From assembly GCF_025766255.1 (NCBI RefSeq), contig NW_026516684.1, forward strand, positions 310,001 through 374,000: a stretch of DNA of 64,000 nt, in the 5' to 3' direction. Numbering within the stretch: the first letter of the stretch is position 1; every line of letters begins with the position of its first letter. The translations under genes and the position numbers were made by a program. The DNA is from Zychaea mexicana (taxonomy: Eukaryota > Mucoromycota > Mucoromycetes > Mucorales > Lichtheimiaceae). Shown here piece after piece: positions 46,761-59,749 of this stretch. The notes under the pieces are model-generated. The model did not search any database and was not told the DNA's origin. It saw nothing but the letters and a program-made list of their open reading frames with translations.

Positions 46761-46830
46761 ATATGCTATTAATGTAATGATGCACGATATCGAGCAAAAG
46801 GTATTTTATTAGTACTTTTAGTGCCGGTAT

Positions 46831-47634
46831 TCAAGGTTACTCGTTGATATAAAAGTGTATGTAGACACCTTTTTATATTTCTCTTGTTTTCCAAACTCAA
46901 TTACAGTATTACTAGCAGAGCTATCGATACCCTCCACCTTTTCCATTTAAGCCACCTGCTCCCCGAGGTTATGAAGAGCAACGAAGAGGTAAAAAGGATA
47001 ACAGCCTATCTTTGTTCGGACTATCATACATATTATATGTATAAGGAAAAGAGATATATGGAATTAGTATATTATACAGTACAGTGTATGTTTTACTGAT
47101 CGACAGGTACAGTATCTTACTCATCGCCTCTAACACTTTAGAAATTTTTTGCGACAAGCAGTTGTCTCTTCATGAAGCTAATTATTCAACAACTATGCTT
47201 TGGTATTTGGGGGCGTCTGGATTATGAGATTGTAATCTGATGCTTTTTGAGATCATGCATATACGGCCGGACAAGGGACCTATCAGCAACACAGCTAGCT
47301 TACGGTATATCATTTGCGAACAATCCTCTTATCCCCGTCTATTTAATTTTGTCTCTCTCTCTGACTCACATAAGCACGATCTACTAGGCTTATCATATTA
47401 GTATCCGTACTTCAACCTCGTACGTAGGCGCTCATTTTATGCAGACATTATAAATTGAGATCGAAAGAAGCAATAGATCTCTGTTGTTATAGTTTCCGTA
47501 TTTTACAAGGAGGAATGATGATGGATGTAGTAGTTTGAATCATTGTGGCAGCAGTAGTAGAAGTTAGTGTAGTGGTATTGACCGCTACTACAGCATTACT
47601 ATTATCAAGACACCGTTATGACCACTCTATCTTT
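46831..47634. other. Intergenic, no gene recognised
   Basis: Between the outer edge of the right arm and the 3' end of the FANCJ-like gene only short frames occur (for example 46,884-47,099), without recognisable motifs. Confidence 0.4.
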
Positions 47635-50600
47635 TTATACAATTTCCGTCGCGGCAGCTTTCTCTTGTTTGGTTTTTCGATCCATACCAAGACGCTTTTC
47701 GGCAAACTCGCGCAAATCAACGATCGCGTTTGCATAGCTCGTTTCCGTGGCACATAATGGTCGGACCCATTTCGACAGTTGTGATACGTTTTGTGCTTCA
47801 CTGAATCTGGATTCTAGTAATATAATGGCACCCCAGTCCTATAATTTGATTTCGAAATTAGATAAAAGTTTGTACACTAAATAATCAGGAGAGATTTACT
47901 ACTTTACCCTTCGATGTCGAATACAACGACCTAAAGCTTGGTTGATGGCTATAACGAAACAAAAGTAAATGGTGGATCAGTAATGATGACACCCAGAAGA
48001 TCTAGTCTCTCAATTGTGTAAATACCTCGATACGCTTGGGTTCGGTACCAGCCACCTCCGTCAAGCACATGTTCACCATCCTTACACCGCTTTGTGTTGT
48101 AGTCCTTTTTCAACTCGACTTGTACATCTTTACTACGATAGATTAAGGAAAAATGGCGGTCCGATTAGAAGGATTTGCTTTTTTCCTTCTTATTTTTGTT
48201 CTTTGTACTAGTAAAAACTTACATATTCGGAAATGGGATGCCTAGGGCAACAACGGCACGACAATTGTTGTCTGTGAAATCAATACCTTCACTCACTTTT
48301 CCACGGTATACCTACAAGGACATATCCATGGCAATGAGATCGATTTTGACGCTTAACGTAATACAGGGGCAGAAAGAAAGAGAGAGACAAACTTACTGCA
48401 AACAGGATGGCGCCATCCTTACGTCCGTCTTTGCCTTGATTCGTTTCAGCGTCGCTGATGTAGTAGTAGAAATTGTTCATGAGTTGTTCAAACACGTCTT
48501 TGCTGCCCTTTCCAGACGGTTCTAGTATGTAGCAATTACGTTAGATTTATACAGATACGAAAAATATATGTTATTATAGATTAGCCAGAACTACTTACCG
48601 CAAACGATATGTTTTCGTTGATCCAAGCGATCGTACAATCCTGTTGTCTAAGTTATTTTACAGCCGCGAGAATAATATGAGTATTGCACAACGATGACAG
48701 TGAGAAAAGACGGATAGGTGTGGGGGATGTTTTTGCTAACCTTCCAGCGCTCTATAAGTTTCTCCATGGCATTATAAGAAGGAACAAAACATAGAATTCC
48801 ATAAGGTATAATTTCTGAAATTTCACAAAGTGCTATAGAAAGGCAAAATATTAGTTTCTACACCATAATAGCGTTTAAACCTTGGCTTCCACAACTTCAC
48901 TCAAAGAGAAACATTTACATTGACCCACTGAGTCTTGATATTGGAATTGTGAGGCGCGCTCCCAAGTTCCATGTAATACGACTGATCCAGGTCTGTAGTA
49001 AAAGCGTGAAAAAAGTTATGAGTAAATAGATCTATTTTCCATCACACAAAAGAAAATAAGTTCTTTTACCCTTGTACAATGGATCTGATCCACACTTGAG
49101 ATCGATCAATCACGTGATTGGCTTCAAGTCGTATAGGACTAAATAAAAGCAATTGACTGTTGTTCAATACTGCGTGTTTTTTTCCCATCAAGGGTCAATC
49201 CGAACCTCCCCCTTAAAATAAACTTACAATTCGGTTTCAAGCTCAGAGGCAAAAGTGTTTAGCTAAACTTTGGTGTTTAGCTACAAAAAATACACACACA
49301 CACACACACACACTTGGTTCAAATCGCTAACTTACAGGTGACAAGGTACCACTCGTCAAGATAATGGATCGTGTCTCTTGCGCCATATTTCGGAAAACAA
49401 TGGCAGGATTTAAGCACCTAATTGTTACACATCCCAAGTGTTAAAAAAACAAGAAACCATATTCACCAATCCCCTCGTTTCAAGATATAAGGATTACTTT
49501 ACCAAAATGCCAGCTTTATCTCCCAGTCGGCCGCTATAGTTATAGTTTGTTATTGGTGAGTTCTCATTCTAGAAGCACATATCACAACACGCGTTATTCT
49601 TTGCTTCCTCATACTTTTTGTTCGTCTCGTTTGTTGTCGATCAATCTTCTTGATAAGAGCCATCGAGTAATCCTTTTCACGCGTGCCTTGCTCAGAAAAG
49701 ATAAACTTGAAAATCATGATAAGACCTATTGTTATACAGTCAATTTTATTTCATCACTTTCTCTGTATCTTTGCTCATTCGTTGTTATTACCTTCAAAAA
49801 GCCGATGACTTTTGACACTAATACATTTCTGTGTCTTTTTATTTTCTTCGGGATTTCCATTGTCAATGTTATCGTTCGCAAAGGAGTCGTTTTGTTCCTC
49901 CCACTCATCTGGCTGTTGTTGCGATTTGCCTTCTTTATCACGTTTCATGTTTGCCATCTGCTCAGCTACTGTTTCGTGCGCAGAAGTGATCGTGTTTAAA
50001 GTACTCTGGCTGATATGCAGTTCCGATAACTTGGATAACAAGTCCTTGTCGTTCCAACTAAAAAATATGAGGAGGAGGGGTTAGTATATCATGTAGCCCC
50101 CACTCAACCGTTACTCAGAGGATATCACAAAAGAAGTTTGTGTTTGTTTTTTACATGCTGCGGCGTTCTTCGTAATTATCCCGTTTAATTGTTGGGTTTT
50201 TTGGCTCCTCGTTCATGAAATCAGTCATAGTATCAGTCAACTATAAATAGAGAGAAAGTATATGGTATATGGATGTCAACCCTATAGCCAAATCTATCAA
50301 TTCACATGTTTCCTGTATTACATACCAGAAATAGCTGCTGATACGCATTCTTAAGATTACTATTGCTGTTTGCGGCAATGGAAGGATGTCGCACAACTCG
50401 CGACAACTCAATAGAAACGATACGCAGTTGGGTTTCCGTCAGTTCAAACGAGCCGCAGGATCGAGCAACGTCTTCAATATTGTGTGCTATATACATCCAT
50501 AATTTTTTTATAAGAAAATTCTCTGTACTTTTGTGTGAGTATAAAATAGCTCCTTTTCGGGCTTTTACCTTCATCCAAAACAACAACGTGGTCTTTTAGA

Positions 50601-52329
50601 TCTATATCCATGCTACTTCGGATCACTACAAGATGAATCACCGTCGTTTATATTGAGTACTTTAACGCAGCGAAGGCTCAGATGTGATATTTACGTGGAT
50701 CTAAAAGATAGTTGTAAGGACAAAAAATGATTTCTGCTGATTCGGCCAAGGTTCTTGATGCAAAATATGGACATCCTAAGTTTCTTTTTCTTATTAAATC
50801 AAGAAAAGAAAGGCGCATTATCTATCACTGTTATTATTGCTTACCTCCAACTGCTTGTCCAATTTGAGTCAAGTCTTCAATATCCCAAACTTCTCGATCG
50901 CCACCTTTGCGGATATGTGAATTGGCGACTACTTTGCCAACCTTGTTTGAAAATGAACAAAGATCCGCATCCAAAAGTGCCGTACTGATAAGGAAGGAAA
51001 TTGGAATTGTCAGATGATGATGAGGGAGTAGACATACGTCTTCTTTTTTGTTTGCTGCTAAAGCAGCAGTAGTAGTGATATGTTACCATGCTTCGCCTTT
51101 ATCTTGTGCCTTTTTCACTTTCTTTTCAACTATTGAATTTCTTAGTCTATCTACTTGACGCCTCTTTAAAAACACGAGTCAAAAGGAAAATTGATACTTT
51201 ACTGCAATAATGCTCTCGACTGCCTAGAACCGACATCTTTGGTCGATAGTGTGTGTTGCCCTTGAGTTCACCCACAAGCTGCGATAATTGTTTGTGTCTA
51301 AAGAAGAATTAATTTTTTTAGCCAACTTCTTTTTTCCCTCATCTCAAATCCTTTCTCTATAGCTTATTACGTTCGACTGCCAATATAAATTTTCGATACG
51401 CGTGAATTGGTCTCGGTCGATTCTTCTTTTGAGTTATTACTGTCGTCATAGCCGTCCTCTCCATCGATCGATACTGCAGGAGATGCGCTTTTACTGCGTC
51501 GCTCTTGTTCGAGTTTGATGATTTTAGATGGGAGTTGTACCGGCTTAAAGTCGTCGTCCTCGCTAAATCCTCGTTTCAATGATGGGTTTAGAGTTGTTGT
51601 CGTGGAGGAAAGTATCATGATATCATCATCGTTGTTTTTGTTGTTGTCGCCAGGTTTATCGTCTAATACGATCACTTGTCTTGCTGTTTCCTCTGCTAAT
51701 TGACGGTTCTTTTCGTACTCGGACCATGCTTAAACAAATCAAAAGTATGTCAGTCCTCCTTACTTTGATCAATTGAACAAGACTGAAGAGCTATTTCTTT
51801 TACCGATTGATGCACAAAGAATCGCCAACGACTTGCCGGATCCTGGGATATTTTGCATCATTTTAGATATCTTCGGTACCTTATAATCCATCTTTGTTGA
51901 CATACCTGTAGGACTTTCCAACAAAGCGTTCTTTTTCTCCTTTAATGCCTTTACGATCTATTGTTATCGTTATCCCGTTATTTAGTTTCAATGTCCTATA
52001 TCACGCCTTACGAGCGTTTCGAGATTCTTACTTTGGACATCATTTGGATCTGTGCCGGATCTAACAACATAATCCAAAAAGTTAACCACTAAAAGTTGTT
52101 GTTGCTGTTTGTTGACTGCATTCTATTTTTTTTTACATGGCTGAAAAGGGAATTCGACCGTGACACCACTCATGGGATATTTCTTCATTGGTGCATCGCT
52201 TGCACGTTTGGCTGGTTTGCGCATTTGTGATAACGACATGAACGGAAGTAGCTGTTGCTCTTCACCCGGCGAGTTGTCTTTTCGACGATCGACCCGTCTA
52301 CGAGATCTCTTTCCTGATATCGTTGCCAT
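47635..52329 (-). CDS. FANCJ/BRIP1-like iron-sulfur DNA helicase (DEAH, XPD family)
   Basis: The gene starts at ATG 52,329 ([12 protein letters not shown], a basic N-terminus) and is split by many introns. Family blocks in order: [11 protein letters not shown] (Q-motif region, near 52,150); NALLESPT joined across an intron to [13 protein letters not shown] (Walker A, near 51,820-51,930); an acidic Ser-rich linker (51,430-51,680); KIYIGSRT followed by HKQLSQL (motif Ia, 51,250-51,370); VVVLDE joined to [14 protein letters not shown] (DEAH box, 50,460-50,610); [21 protein letters not shown] strand near 49,110; and [20 protein letters not shown] (motif VI, near 47,910), ending AATEIV and TAA at 47,635. 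[19 protein letters not shown] and RCIRHRRDWGA favour FANCJ over RTEL1, CHL1 or XPD. Role: 5'-3' unwinding in interstrand crosslink and G-quadruplex repair in the nucleus. Not every exon border was fixed; integrity of the middle exons is unproven. Confidence 0.8.
49293..49314 (+). repeat. (CA)n microsatellite in a helicase intron
   Basis: About eleven CA dinucleotides, lying in an intron-like interval of the FANCJ-like gene next to the exon encoding the ASELETEF residues. Confidence 0.8.
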
Positions 52330-52684
52330 GAGTGTCGTAGTGTGTTGAAAGGGAATGAGGGTGGCGGGAACAAAGAAAAAGGGATAGTTTGTTCCTATTT
52401 CGGAGAAGCGTTGTGTGCGTGTTTTTTTTTGTTGTTCGCGTTGCGCGCGTGTATGCCCTGAGAGCTGGTCAATGCCATGTAATGCTCAGAATTGACTCTG
52501 TGTCACCTTCTCAAAGAATAACAGCAACAAGGCATGTTGTTTATGCGTATTTCGGACGCCAATCATCAAATGTTATGATGAGTAGTGTGGAGTGACACGC
52601 GTTTGTTTGGAGTTTCATTTATTCCAGGCACATGCTTTCATTTGAATAGAAGCACGCAAGCTTTTTAAGATCGATTGTTATCTT

Positions 52685-53636
52685 TTACAGTTTGCTTTTT
52701 AAGTACTCCTTCCACTGATCCATCTCCCAGCCCGAGGAAACGCTGTTGTCTTGCAATCCATCAAATAAGACAGTGGGACTGACGTGGATACCGTTCTGAC
52801 GACCGGTCTTGATACACAACTTCAAGTCGGCACTGACAGCATTACCGGCGTTCTTGGATTCTCCCTGTTCATTGGTCAACAAGCCCGTGAACTTTTCACC
52901 CGAGACATCCACGGACTCAGCAATCTTGGCCAAGTCGGCAAGAAGTTCGCGACGCGACTTGTTCTCAACGGGCTTGTCAAAAAATCTAATATGAATTTTT
53001 ATTAGCCTTTGATCCACAGCCCAGACAAAGTGGAGAAAAAGTCAAAGATACTTTACTCTTCTTGATGAGCAAACAAGGCATCCGAGAAAGGATAAAACTT
53101 GGAAGCGTCAATCTTTTCAACAGCCAGCGCAGCCTCATGCACCAACGTCGAAGATGCGTGCCATGGCTGGACTTGTTGGCGGAAGATCAACTGGACTTTG
53201 TTCGGATACGTTTGTTCTACAAACGGCCAAACTTGCTATATAAACCAAACACATTAACACAAGCTATATACACCCCAATTCCGTGTACTCATACAAAAGA
53301 CTATCTCGCTGCCCTTGTTATTTACCTCACGGATACGTTTGTATATTTTTGCAGAAAATGGACACTATTTGCCCCATGTAGTATAATAGAAGTATGGACA
53401 TGTACTTTAGCAATAGTCTTTTTTTTTGCCATTAATGAATCCTAATCTCTTTTGACATTCTCTTACCACGTAGTCCAAGTAAATTTCAAGAGTGTGGGGA
53501 GCGGCAGCAGAGCCGAGACGGTGACCTATTTACCTAAAGTTTGAGAGAATGCTACTAAACAAAGTGACAAAGCACGGGGCAATGAGGTGTATAATACAGC
53601 GTAATGCGTACCAGCAAATTGGGGAGCGAGAGCCAT
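52685..53636 (-). CDS. DSBA-like thioredoxin-fold protein
   Basis: Five exons join in phase: 53,636-53,612, 53,525-53,467, 53,364-53,326, 53,235-53,057 and 52,985-52,685, giving 200 residues. The start MALAPQFAGHRLGS and APHTLEIYLDYVCPFSAKIY match the beginning of fungal DSBA-like thioredoxin-fold proteins. The CPFS motif of the first helix is encoded by a 39-nt micro-exon. Further landmarks are VIFRQQVQPWH-like FRQQVQPWHASSTLVHEAAL and the cis-proline region GIHVSPTVLFDG. The single cysteine in CPFS suggests a glutathione-transferase-like or isomerase-like rather than a dithiol oxidase activity; this is inference. No signal peptide, so probably cytosolic. The gene looks intact, unlike its duplicate at 58,885-59,647. 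Its 3' half marks the left end of the segmental duplication. Confidence 0.8.
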
Positions 53637-53789
53637 GACGAAAGAGTTGCAGGATATATCTTTTCGGGCATACGCGTGGTTTTTATAGAGTCTTATAGGC
53701 GGAAATTCATTAAGCCGGATCGCGCATGAACCGGGCCAACGATGACGGGAACGCGGTGAAACATCAGTGGGATACTTGAAACGCACTAT

Positions 53790-56060
53790 TCGACAGCGTC
53801 AGGATGCGACACCACACCACGGAGACCTTCCACACCGATAATCAACGGCATGTAAGATGCCGCCACCCCATTATACGAACACCTTGTACACACCAACAGA
53901 CGTTTCCGATGCATCAATACAACACCTGCTGGATAGTATGTATTCCTACGAATGTTCAGCTGACAAATGACGATCACACCATCCTCACCAATGATTATGT
54001 CTTTGAGGACCTACGTTTGGCAGCCGATGGACTACCCTATGCTGTTTGGTATCTAGTTTTTCAACACCCACTATATACCACGCTTATCTGCGAAGTCTAC
54101 CATGAAGCTTGTCAGCTTGCGCGGTATCCACCTTCGTCGCAAGAAACTTGTGTCACTGTCTAAAAAAGGTCACTCGTCTTCTCAACGCCCGTATTATTCA
54201 AGCTGCCTCGGCCATTAACTACGCCGTTCCAAAACTGGTTTCCTCCATGGCCGCTTCATCGTCGACAGTGGGATTTTGGTAAAGATAATGATGGACGAAG
54301 CCTCAGGCCAGGATGACGATACCAACATTGCCTTGCTATTGGACAACGAGAAAGCATACAATCTCATCGCCTCGCAATACCTTTCTCGTGTTTTGGGACG
54401 TTTCAGTTTTCTTTCGGCAACCATTGACAGCATTCGCTTGGTTTCCTTTCGCACCGAAATTCTCATCAACGTCCACGGTCGTATCAGCTCACCTTTCCAA
54501 CAAAAAGACGCAAGGTGTCCCCCACTCAAGATACTTGCATACGCAGACGACGTATGTGTCTTCCTTAGCAAAGGCACCGACCTGGAACGCTTACACCATC
54601 ATCTTCATCATTAGCAACAAGCGTCAAATGCTCGTCTCAACGTTCATAAAATGCAAGTAGTGTCTCTGTCTGGCCAACCACAACCGTAATAGAATCAATA
54701 CCTTGCCAGTTTCGGATACCCTGTTCGCCACGATCGTTCGAACGCTGAAGCAGCGATCTACTTGGGGTTTTCTTTGGCAGCATCCACAGCACAACATCGT
54801 CTTTTTATGGATCGACTCCTTATCAGTATAATATACTCAACGGCTGCCAGCGACATCAACAGCGCCAACTGTCTATGCACGGGCGTGCAACAATTCTCAA
54901 CACACTTTTACTCTCTCGCCTCTAGTATGCCCTGAGGTTATACGGTGCCCCTGCTTCGTTCTTTGGGAATACGTTGCAGAGCATCATATCCAGCTATATC
55001 TCACACCGCATGTTCCCCCGAATCGCCATATCCCGTCTTCAGCAACCACAGCAACAGGGCGCTTACAAATTTTCAACCCTCAAACATAGCAACAAACACT
55101 TTAGTTACGCTGGATACAACCTCTAGTCGATTGCCCTCACGCCAATACATCAGGTTCCCTGGTGACATCTTACTGTATCTGGAGCACCACCTGCTGAGCA
55201 TCACGTCGAAGCTGCCCGATCACTGCCTCATACTCACCTTTCCTGAAACACGTCCTCGTCTTCTACAGCAACAAACTTCGACTTATTCTCGCCTCAATTT
55301 AATCGAATTCAACTGGCACCATCATCCGTCTATACGCTTGTGTTCTGTTTGCCGCTCCTCGAACCTCTAAAAAATAAAACAAGTAGCGGATCTGTACCTC
55401 TTTGACGCGGCAAATGGTTTACTACGGCGACGTCTACCACAGGACGGCTCAATCTCCCATCCACGTGTCACTCGTCGCTTTTGCGAAGCCATGTTGCATA
55501 GCCGCATCATAATAAGTACATTTTCAGTCTCCCAGCATCTCATCCATTGGCTCAACCTACAGTAATGAGTAGCTAGGCACCACCAATGGTAATGTGCTAC
55601 AGTATGCTTAGGTTTGATTGATACAACCCGTCACTTTCTTATTGAATGTCCACTTCGATGGGCAGTATGGAAACAAGTCTGGGGCTTGGTCTTTTAAGCT
55701 GAACCAGACCCCATTGTCCATTATCAATCTAGACTGGCCCGATGCCCCTGCCGCAACCACGCAATTACGGACCATGGTCGTTCAATCCGTCCTCCTGGCA
55801 TGCTGCCGTGTCTACTGGACTTGAATTTTCGACCGCGTCCCTTTCGACCACTCTACGGTAATCACACTGACACTAAAGCTGCGTGCTCAGCTTCGCCAAC
55901 CCAAGATCGCTGCCACAGAATAATAGACCCACATTCGCCCCTCTCTGTCTCTATATTTTAGTACTTTCCATCTCTTCCTATCATCTCCAACACACCACTT
56001 GCTTTGTGCGTGTGACTTGGATTAATAAAGGTTGGCCTATAAGCTCACAAAGAAATGTAA
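53790..56060 (+). pseudogene. Decayed non-LTR retrotransposon (LINE), copy A
   Basis: Across changing frames it shows a pre-RT region (ARYPPSSQETCV near 54,120), a fingers region with MMDEASGQDDDTNIALLLDN and EKAY (RT motif A, near 54,300), YLSRVLGRF, ISSPFQQ, then directly LKILAYADDVCVFLS (catalytic YADD, near 54,540), DLERLHHHLHH, and a C-terminal DTTRHFLIECPL-like and WAVWKQVWG region near 55,640. The RQGDPLS-type motif and the ~25-30 residues that normally separate it from YADD are missing, an internal deletion shared with copy B. Frameshifts and stops make it inactive. The endonuclease domain was not seen. Confidence 0.75.
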
Positions 56061-56110
56061 TGTACTCAAGCAAGAATGCTAGGACAGATGTAAAAAAAAG
56101 ACACGCGAAT

Positions 56111-58890
56111 TTATTCGAAAGTGTAATGCTTTTCCACTTCGTTGGCATTTCGTTCAACTAGCGCCTAAATGATGCATATTCGGTGATTAGTTATACTTTA
56201 TCTTTGTTATATGCGTGCGAGCGTGTTATCATTTCATACCTTGCAAGAGAGCAAGCATTCGACTGCGTGCTCTAGCACACCAATCTCTTCGAACGTTTTT
56301 GGCAATGTAAAGGAATTTACTTCGATCATTCTATAGATGGGCTTATATACATTATCCATCAGATATAACGTACAGTCATAACCTATTGTTTGAATTAATA
56401 TCAAGTGAAAACATTATACTCAAATATGTCCAATTAGATTACCTTGTATAAGCAAACCACATGTTTGCGCGTTTCGATCTTCAAAGATCCAAGGTGTGTA
56501 CCATCGTCTTCATTTGAATGCCTAATTTGATCCGATCTTCACAGACGTCATCGTCGGAGGTTTTTGTGGGCGGTTTGATCTCGACGCTGAACAGGTATAC
56601 TGTTCTTTTTGCTGGCTTGGTTGCTGCCATGAAATCGGGCTTCATCATTATATTTACTTCATTGTCGGGCAGCTTTTTGTTTGCCCTTGCGATAGAAAAA
56701 GAAACCGTTATTATATAGATACCATTTAAAGCAAAATACAATGACAAATTTGTACAAAATATATTTACCATTCATGCAGCAACTTTTGGTCTTCTCCGAA
56801 TACCACATTCAACAGATCGGACACAGCGTTATGTACAAACGTGTCTTCTACTGTCTTTGAGTGGGTGGCAGACAATAAACGAGGAACACTATTACAGTAG
56901 TAAATAAAATTAGCTCAAGTTCAATTGTAAAATGATCAAATACCTACGATCGATGTAAAATATCGGCAAAAACAAGTAATTCGTCGTCATCGTCGTCGCA
57001 CGCTTCGATCATCCATTTAGAAGTAGCCTTCTTGGTATCTCGCAAACTAAGTCTGGGAGTGCCGGTGGTAGCCTATATTATACATATTGATGAATATGAT
57101 GCTATTGTTGATTTTTCTCTAGACTTTCGATCAAGGAGACCTATTACTCTCAATACTGACCATGTTCAACATCTTCTTTGTCCATGATGCTGCTTTTGCA
57201 GACAACGTCAATTTGTTGATCAAGGGTAAGCTACCCCACACCGATTCATGACTTTCAGAACCGAAACGACGTGTGACTGATTGGTTCATGATTTTCGTGA
57301 AAAGGAAAACATGGCTTAACGACCTGCAAGTAGAACGTTAGCTAGATCAACAAATTATACATATATACAAATCCAAAGAGACTTACAGCTCACGAAAATC
57401 AGGCAAGTTCATGCCTTTCTTAACCTTTTTTGCTGATTCAGCACGGATTTTCAACAATTTCTCGGACCAATTGTCTCCCTTGATCTTCCACTAGACAATT
57501 CGAACGCAAAATCGTGTTTAATAGAAGGTTCATCGAAGGAGGCATACAGAAAATAACTTTGTACCTTTGCATCAGAGTCAGTAAGTGCTATGGTTCTTGT
57601 GACGGGCTTCACGCCTTTCTTTTTGTTCCCCTTTTGTTTTTTTGGGCGGCGGGAGCGATATTCGCCACTTGACATGCTACCTGCATCACTATTTTCATCG
57701 TCACTGTATGCTTCTACTGCATCATGAGCACGCTTGGGACTACAAGAAAGTAATGGTTACTGTAAAATATCAAGCCTTTCATTGATGTTACAATAATCTC
57801 AGAATGATACTTACAACGCCAACTCCAACTCCTTTGCTCGCTTTTCGATCGCTAATGCCAAGCACTTGCTTACTCCAACCTCTGTTTGATAGGTTGCAAC
57901 TCTTTCATTAACTGCAGAGGTACAGACATCCTCTTTGCAGTTTTTCCAAAACGGCAGGGTGGGCCAATATGGTGTAGTTATAATTTATCAACAACAAGCG
58001 CTGTATGGCACCCCACACGATGGCTAGTTCATCAATGCTTGTGATATCCCTGCTGCACGGAAAACAAGCGGGTTCACCTCCCACGCGAGTCTCTGTGCCT
58101 GTCACAAATGCGTTCGTCAATTTCACGTTTTTCCAGGTACCCCCAGTATTGACTACTCTGGATTTGATGCCGAGAACTGAGACGTTCGAGGGCGGCAATC
58201 GAGCCTGTGCTGAGACGATGACGGATCGATGTGGACTTGAGCGCGAAAGAGAGACGAGGTGGCATGTGAGCTACACCATAATGGCTGTTCGTTCTACCAT
58301 CATCGACCCCAATGCATAACTTGTTCTTTGGCACGGCGAAGCGCATGGTAAAGGTTTGGGACGACAGAAACCCTCCTCTCCAGAGGTGATCTTCAACAGA
58401 TGCAAGTGCTCGCAGACGGCATTGTTCTCGCTCCTAACTATGTCACCTTGAAGCGGAAAAAAAGGAAATGGCTTCTCTTTTATATGCACTTGGATGCAAC
58501 GATCGACGATTTTGGTCCCTTGTACGCATACTGGCTCTTCTCATTTTAAATGAAACGATGGGTATTGTTCATTTTATCGCTTGATGATTTCTGGTGATAC
58601 ATGTATAGATAGATTAGAATGTGTATATCAGGACTATGGACACTTGTTTACCACTATACACAATGATGTTATTACTTACGGCTAATATTTCTTTCTAACG
58701 AGCCTCATTTGTCAAGAACTGATATGTTGGCGGCATTACTTTGTTTTCATGTACTCGATTTCTTTGGCAAGGGAGTCATGGGCTTCTCTAGCGTCAAGGT
58801 AAAAGCGATGCTTTGACGAGTAGGCAGGCGTGGAGGGTGTTGAGAAGTCATCGTAGTGGCACTTGCATGGTGTTTTACATATTTCTCGTT
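56111..58890 (-). pseudogene. PD-(D/E)XK-like gene, broken copy 2
   Basis: Exon blocks of the intact gene at 27,267-29,557 recur in order on the minus strand, with the stop at 56,111 (VERNANEVEKHYTFE). Just after the conserved VEIKP and KLGIQMKTM residues a 2-bp deletion relative to the intact gene brings in an early TGA (near 56,481). The third exon is cut near 57,955, followed by about 660 bp of unrelated sequence, after which the end of exon 2 and intron 2 resume (58,620-58,890). Exon 1 is missing; the remaining exon 2 is joined to the end of the duplicated DSBA-like gene near 58,890. Confidence 0.8.
57955..58620. other. Insertion of unknown origin inside PD-(D/E)XK-like copy 2
   Basis: About 660 bp with no counterpart in the intact gene interrupt exon 3. 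It contains short frames such as 58,198-57,908 (minus; KLTNAFVTGTETRVGGEPAC) that read coding-like but match no family I recognise. No terminal inverted repeats or clear target duplication were found, and the first ~40 nt of exon 3 are lost, so this is an insertion with deletion or a recombination product. Confidence 0.5.
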
Positions 58891-59647
58891 GAAATCGGCA
58901 CTGACATCAGCATTACTGGCGTTCTTGGATTCTCCTTGTTCATTGGTCAACAGGCACGTGAGCTTCTCACCCGGGTACTCCCACGGCTTCGATGCGACTT
59001 GTTCTCAACGGGGCTTGTCAAAAAACCTAATATGAGGTCTTATTAGCCTTTGATCCACAGCCCAGACAAAGTAGAAAAAAAGTCAAAGATACTTTACTCT
59101 TATTGATGTGCAAACAAGGTACCCATAAGCGTCGATCTTTTCAACAACCAGCGCAGCCTCATGCACCAACGTCGAAGATGCGTGCCATGGCTGGACTTGT
59201 TGGCGGAAGTTCAACTGGACTTTGTTCGGATACGCTTGCTCTACGAACGGCCAGACTTGCTATACACACCCAAACACGTCAATACAAGCTATATACACCC
59301 TTAAATCCATTCTCTTAAACAAAAGAACTATCTCGCCGCCCTTGTTATCTACCTTACGGATACGTTTGTAGATTGTTAACACTATTTGCCCCCTGTTGCA
59401 TAATAAATGTTAGGACATGTACTTTAGCAACTTTTAGCCATTAAAGAATCCTAATCTCTTTTGACAGTCTCTTACCGCGTAGCCCAAGTAGATTTCAGGA
59501 GTGTGAGGAGCGACAGCAGAGCCGAGACGGTGACCTATTTACCTAAAGTTCAAGGTAAATGCTTTTTAAAAAAAGTGACAAAGCACTGGGCATTGAGGTG
59601 TATATTACAGCGTAATGCGTACCAGCAAATTGAGGAGCGAGAGCCAT
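58885..59647 (-). pseudogene. DSBA-like gene, duplicated and broken copy
   Basis: Starts like the intact gene (MALAPQFAG at 59,647) and keeps recognisable exons 2 and 4, but the CPFS micro-exon has lost its TTTTCTGC-like core (only a CAAACGTATCCGT remnant near 59,360), exon 4 is shortened and altered near 59,115, and exon 5 lacks its first part and stops matching at the junction near 58,890, where the frame runs into NEKYVKHHASATT, which belongs to exon 2 of the PD-(D/E)XK-like gene. Cannot encode a functional thioredoxin fold. Confidence 0.8.
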
Positions 59648-59749
59648 GACGAAAGAGTTGCAGCATACGCGTGGTTTTTTATAAAGAGTCCATAGGCGGA
59701 CATTCATTTGGAACGGGATCGCGCATGAACCGGGCCAACGATGGCCGGA

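Larger units (their letters stand above)
37790..46830. repeat. Right arm of the ~9-kb inverted repeat
   Basis: Reverse-complement counterpart of 139-9515. It lacks the 1,479-bp TIR element of the left arm but carries a 942-bp pogo-like element. Other differences include a long expansion of a GGA run (about 42,655-42,735), an extra copy of the 75-bp repeat, and two in-frame segments in the long ORF. The part 37,790-41,600 is gene-poor; a 186-codon frame at 39,802-40,362 (minus) remains open here. Confidence 0.85.
52825..58890. repeat. Segmental duplication, unit A
   Basis: This unit of about 6.1 kb is repeated directly from about 58,890 to beyond the right edge. Order in each unit: part of the DSBA-like gene (minus), a decayed LINE (plus) and a broken PD-(D/E)XK-like gene (minus). 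Matching landmarks include GGATTCTCC followed by TTCATTGGTCAAC at 52,857 and 58,930, the shared LINE stretches beginning near 53,790 and 59,750, and the shared gene end at 56,111 and 62,316. Similarity is high but clearly below that of the inverted arms. Confidence 0.85.
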
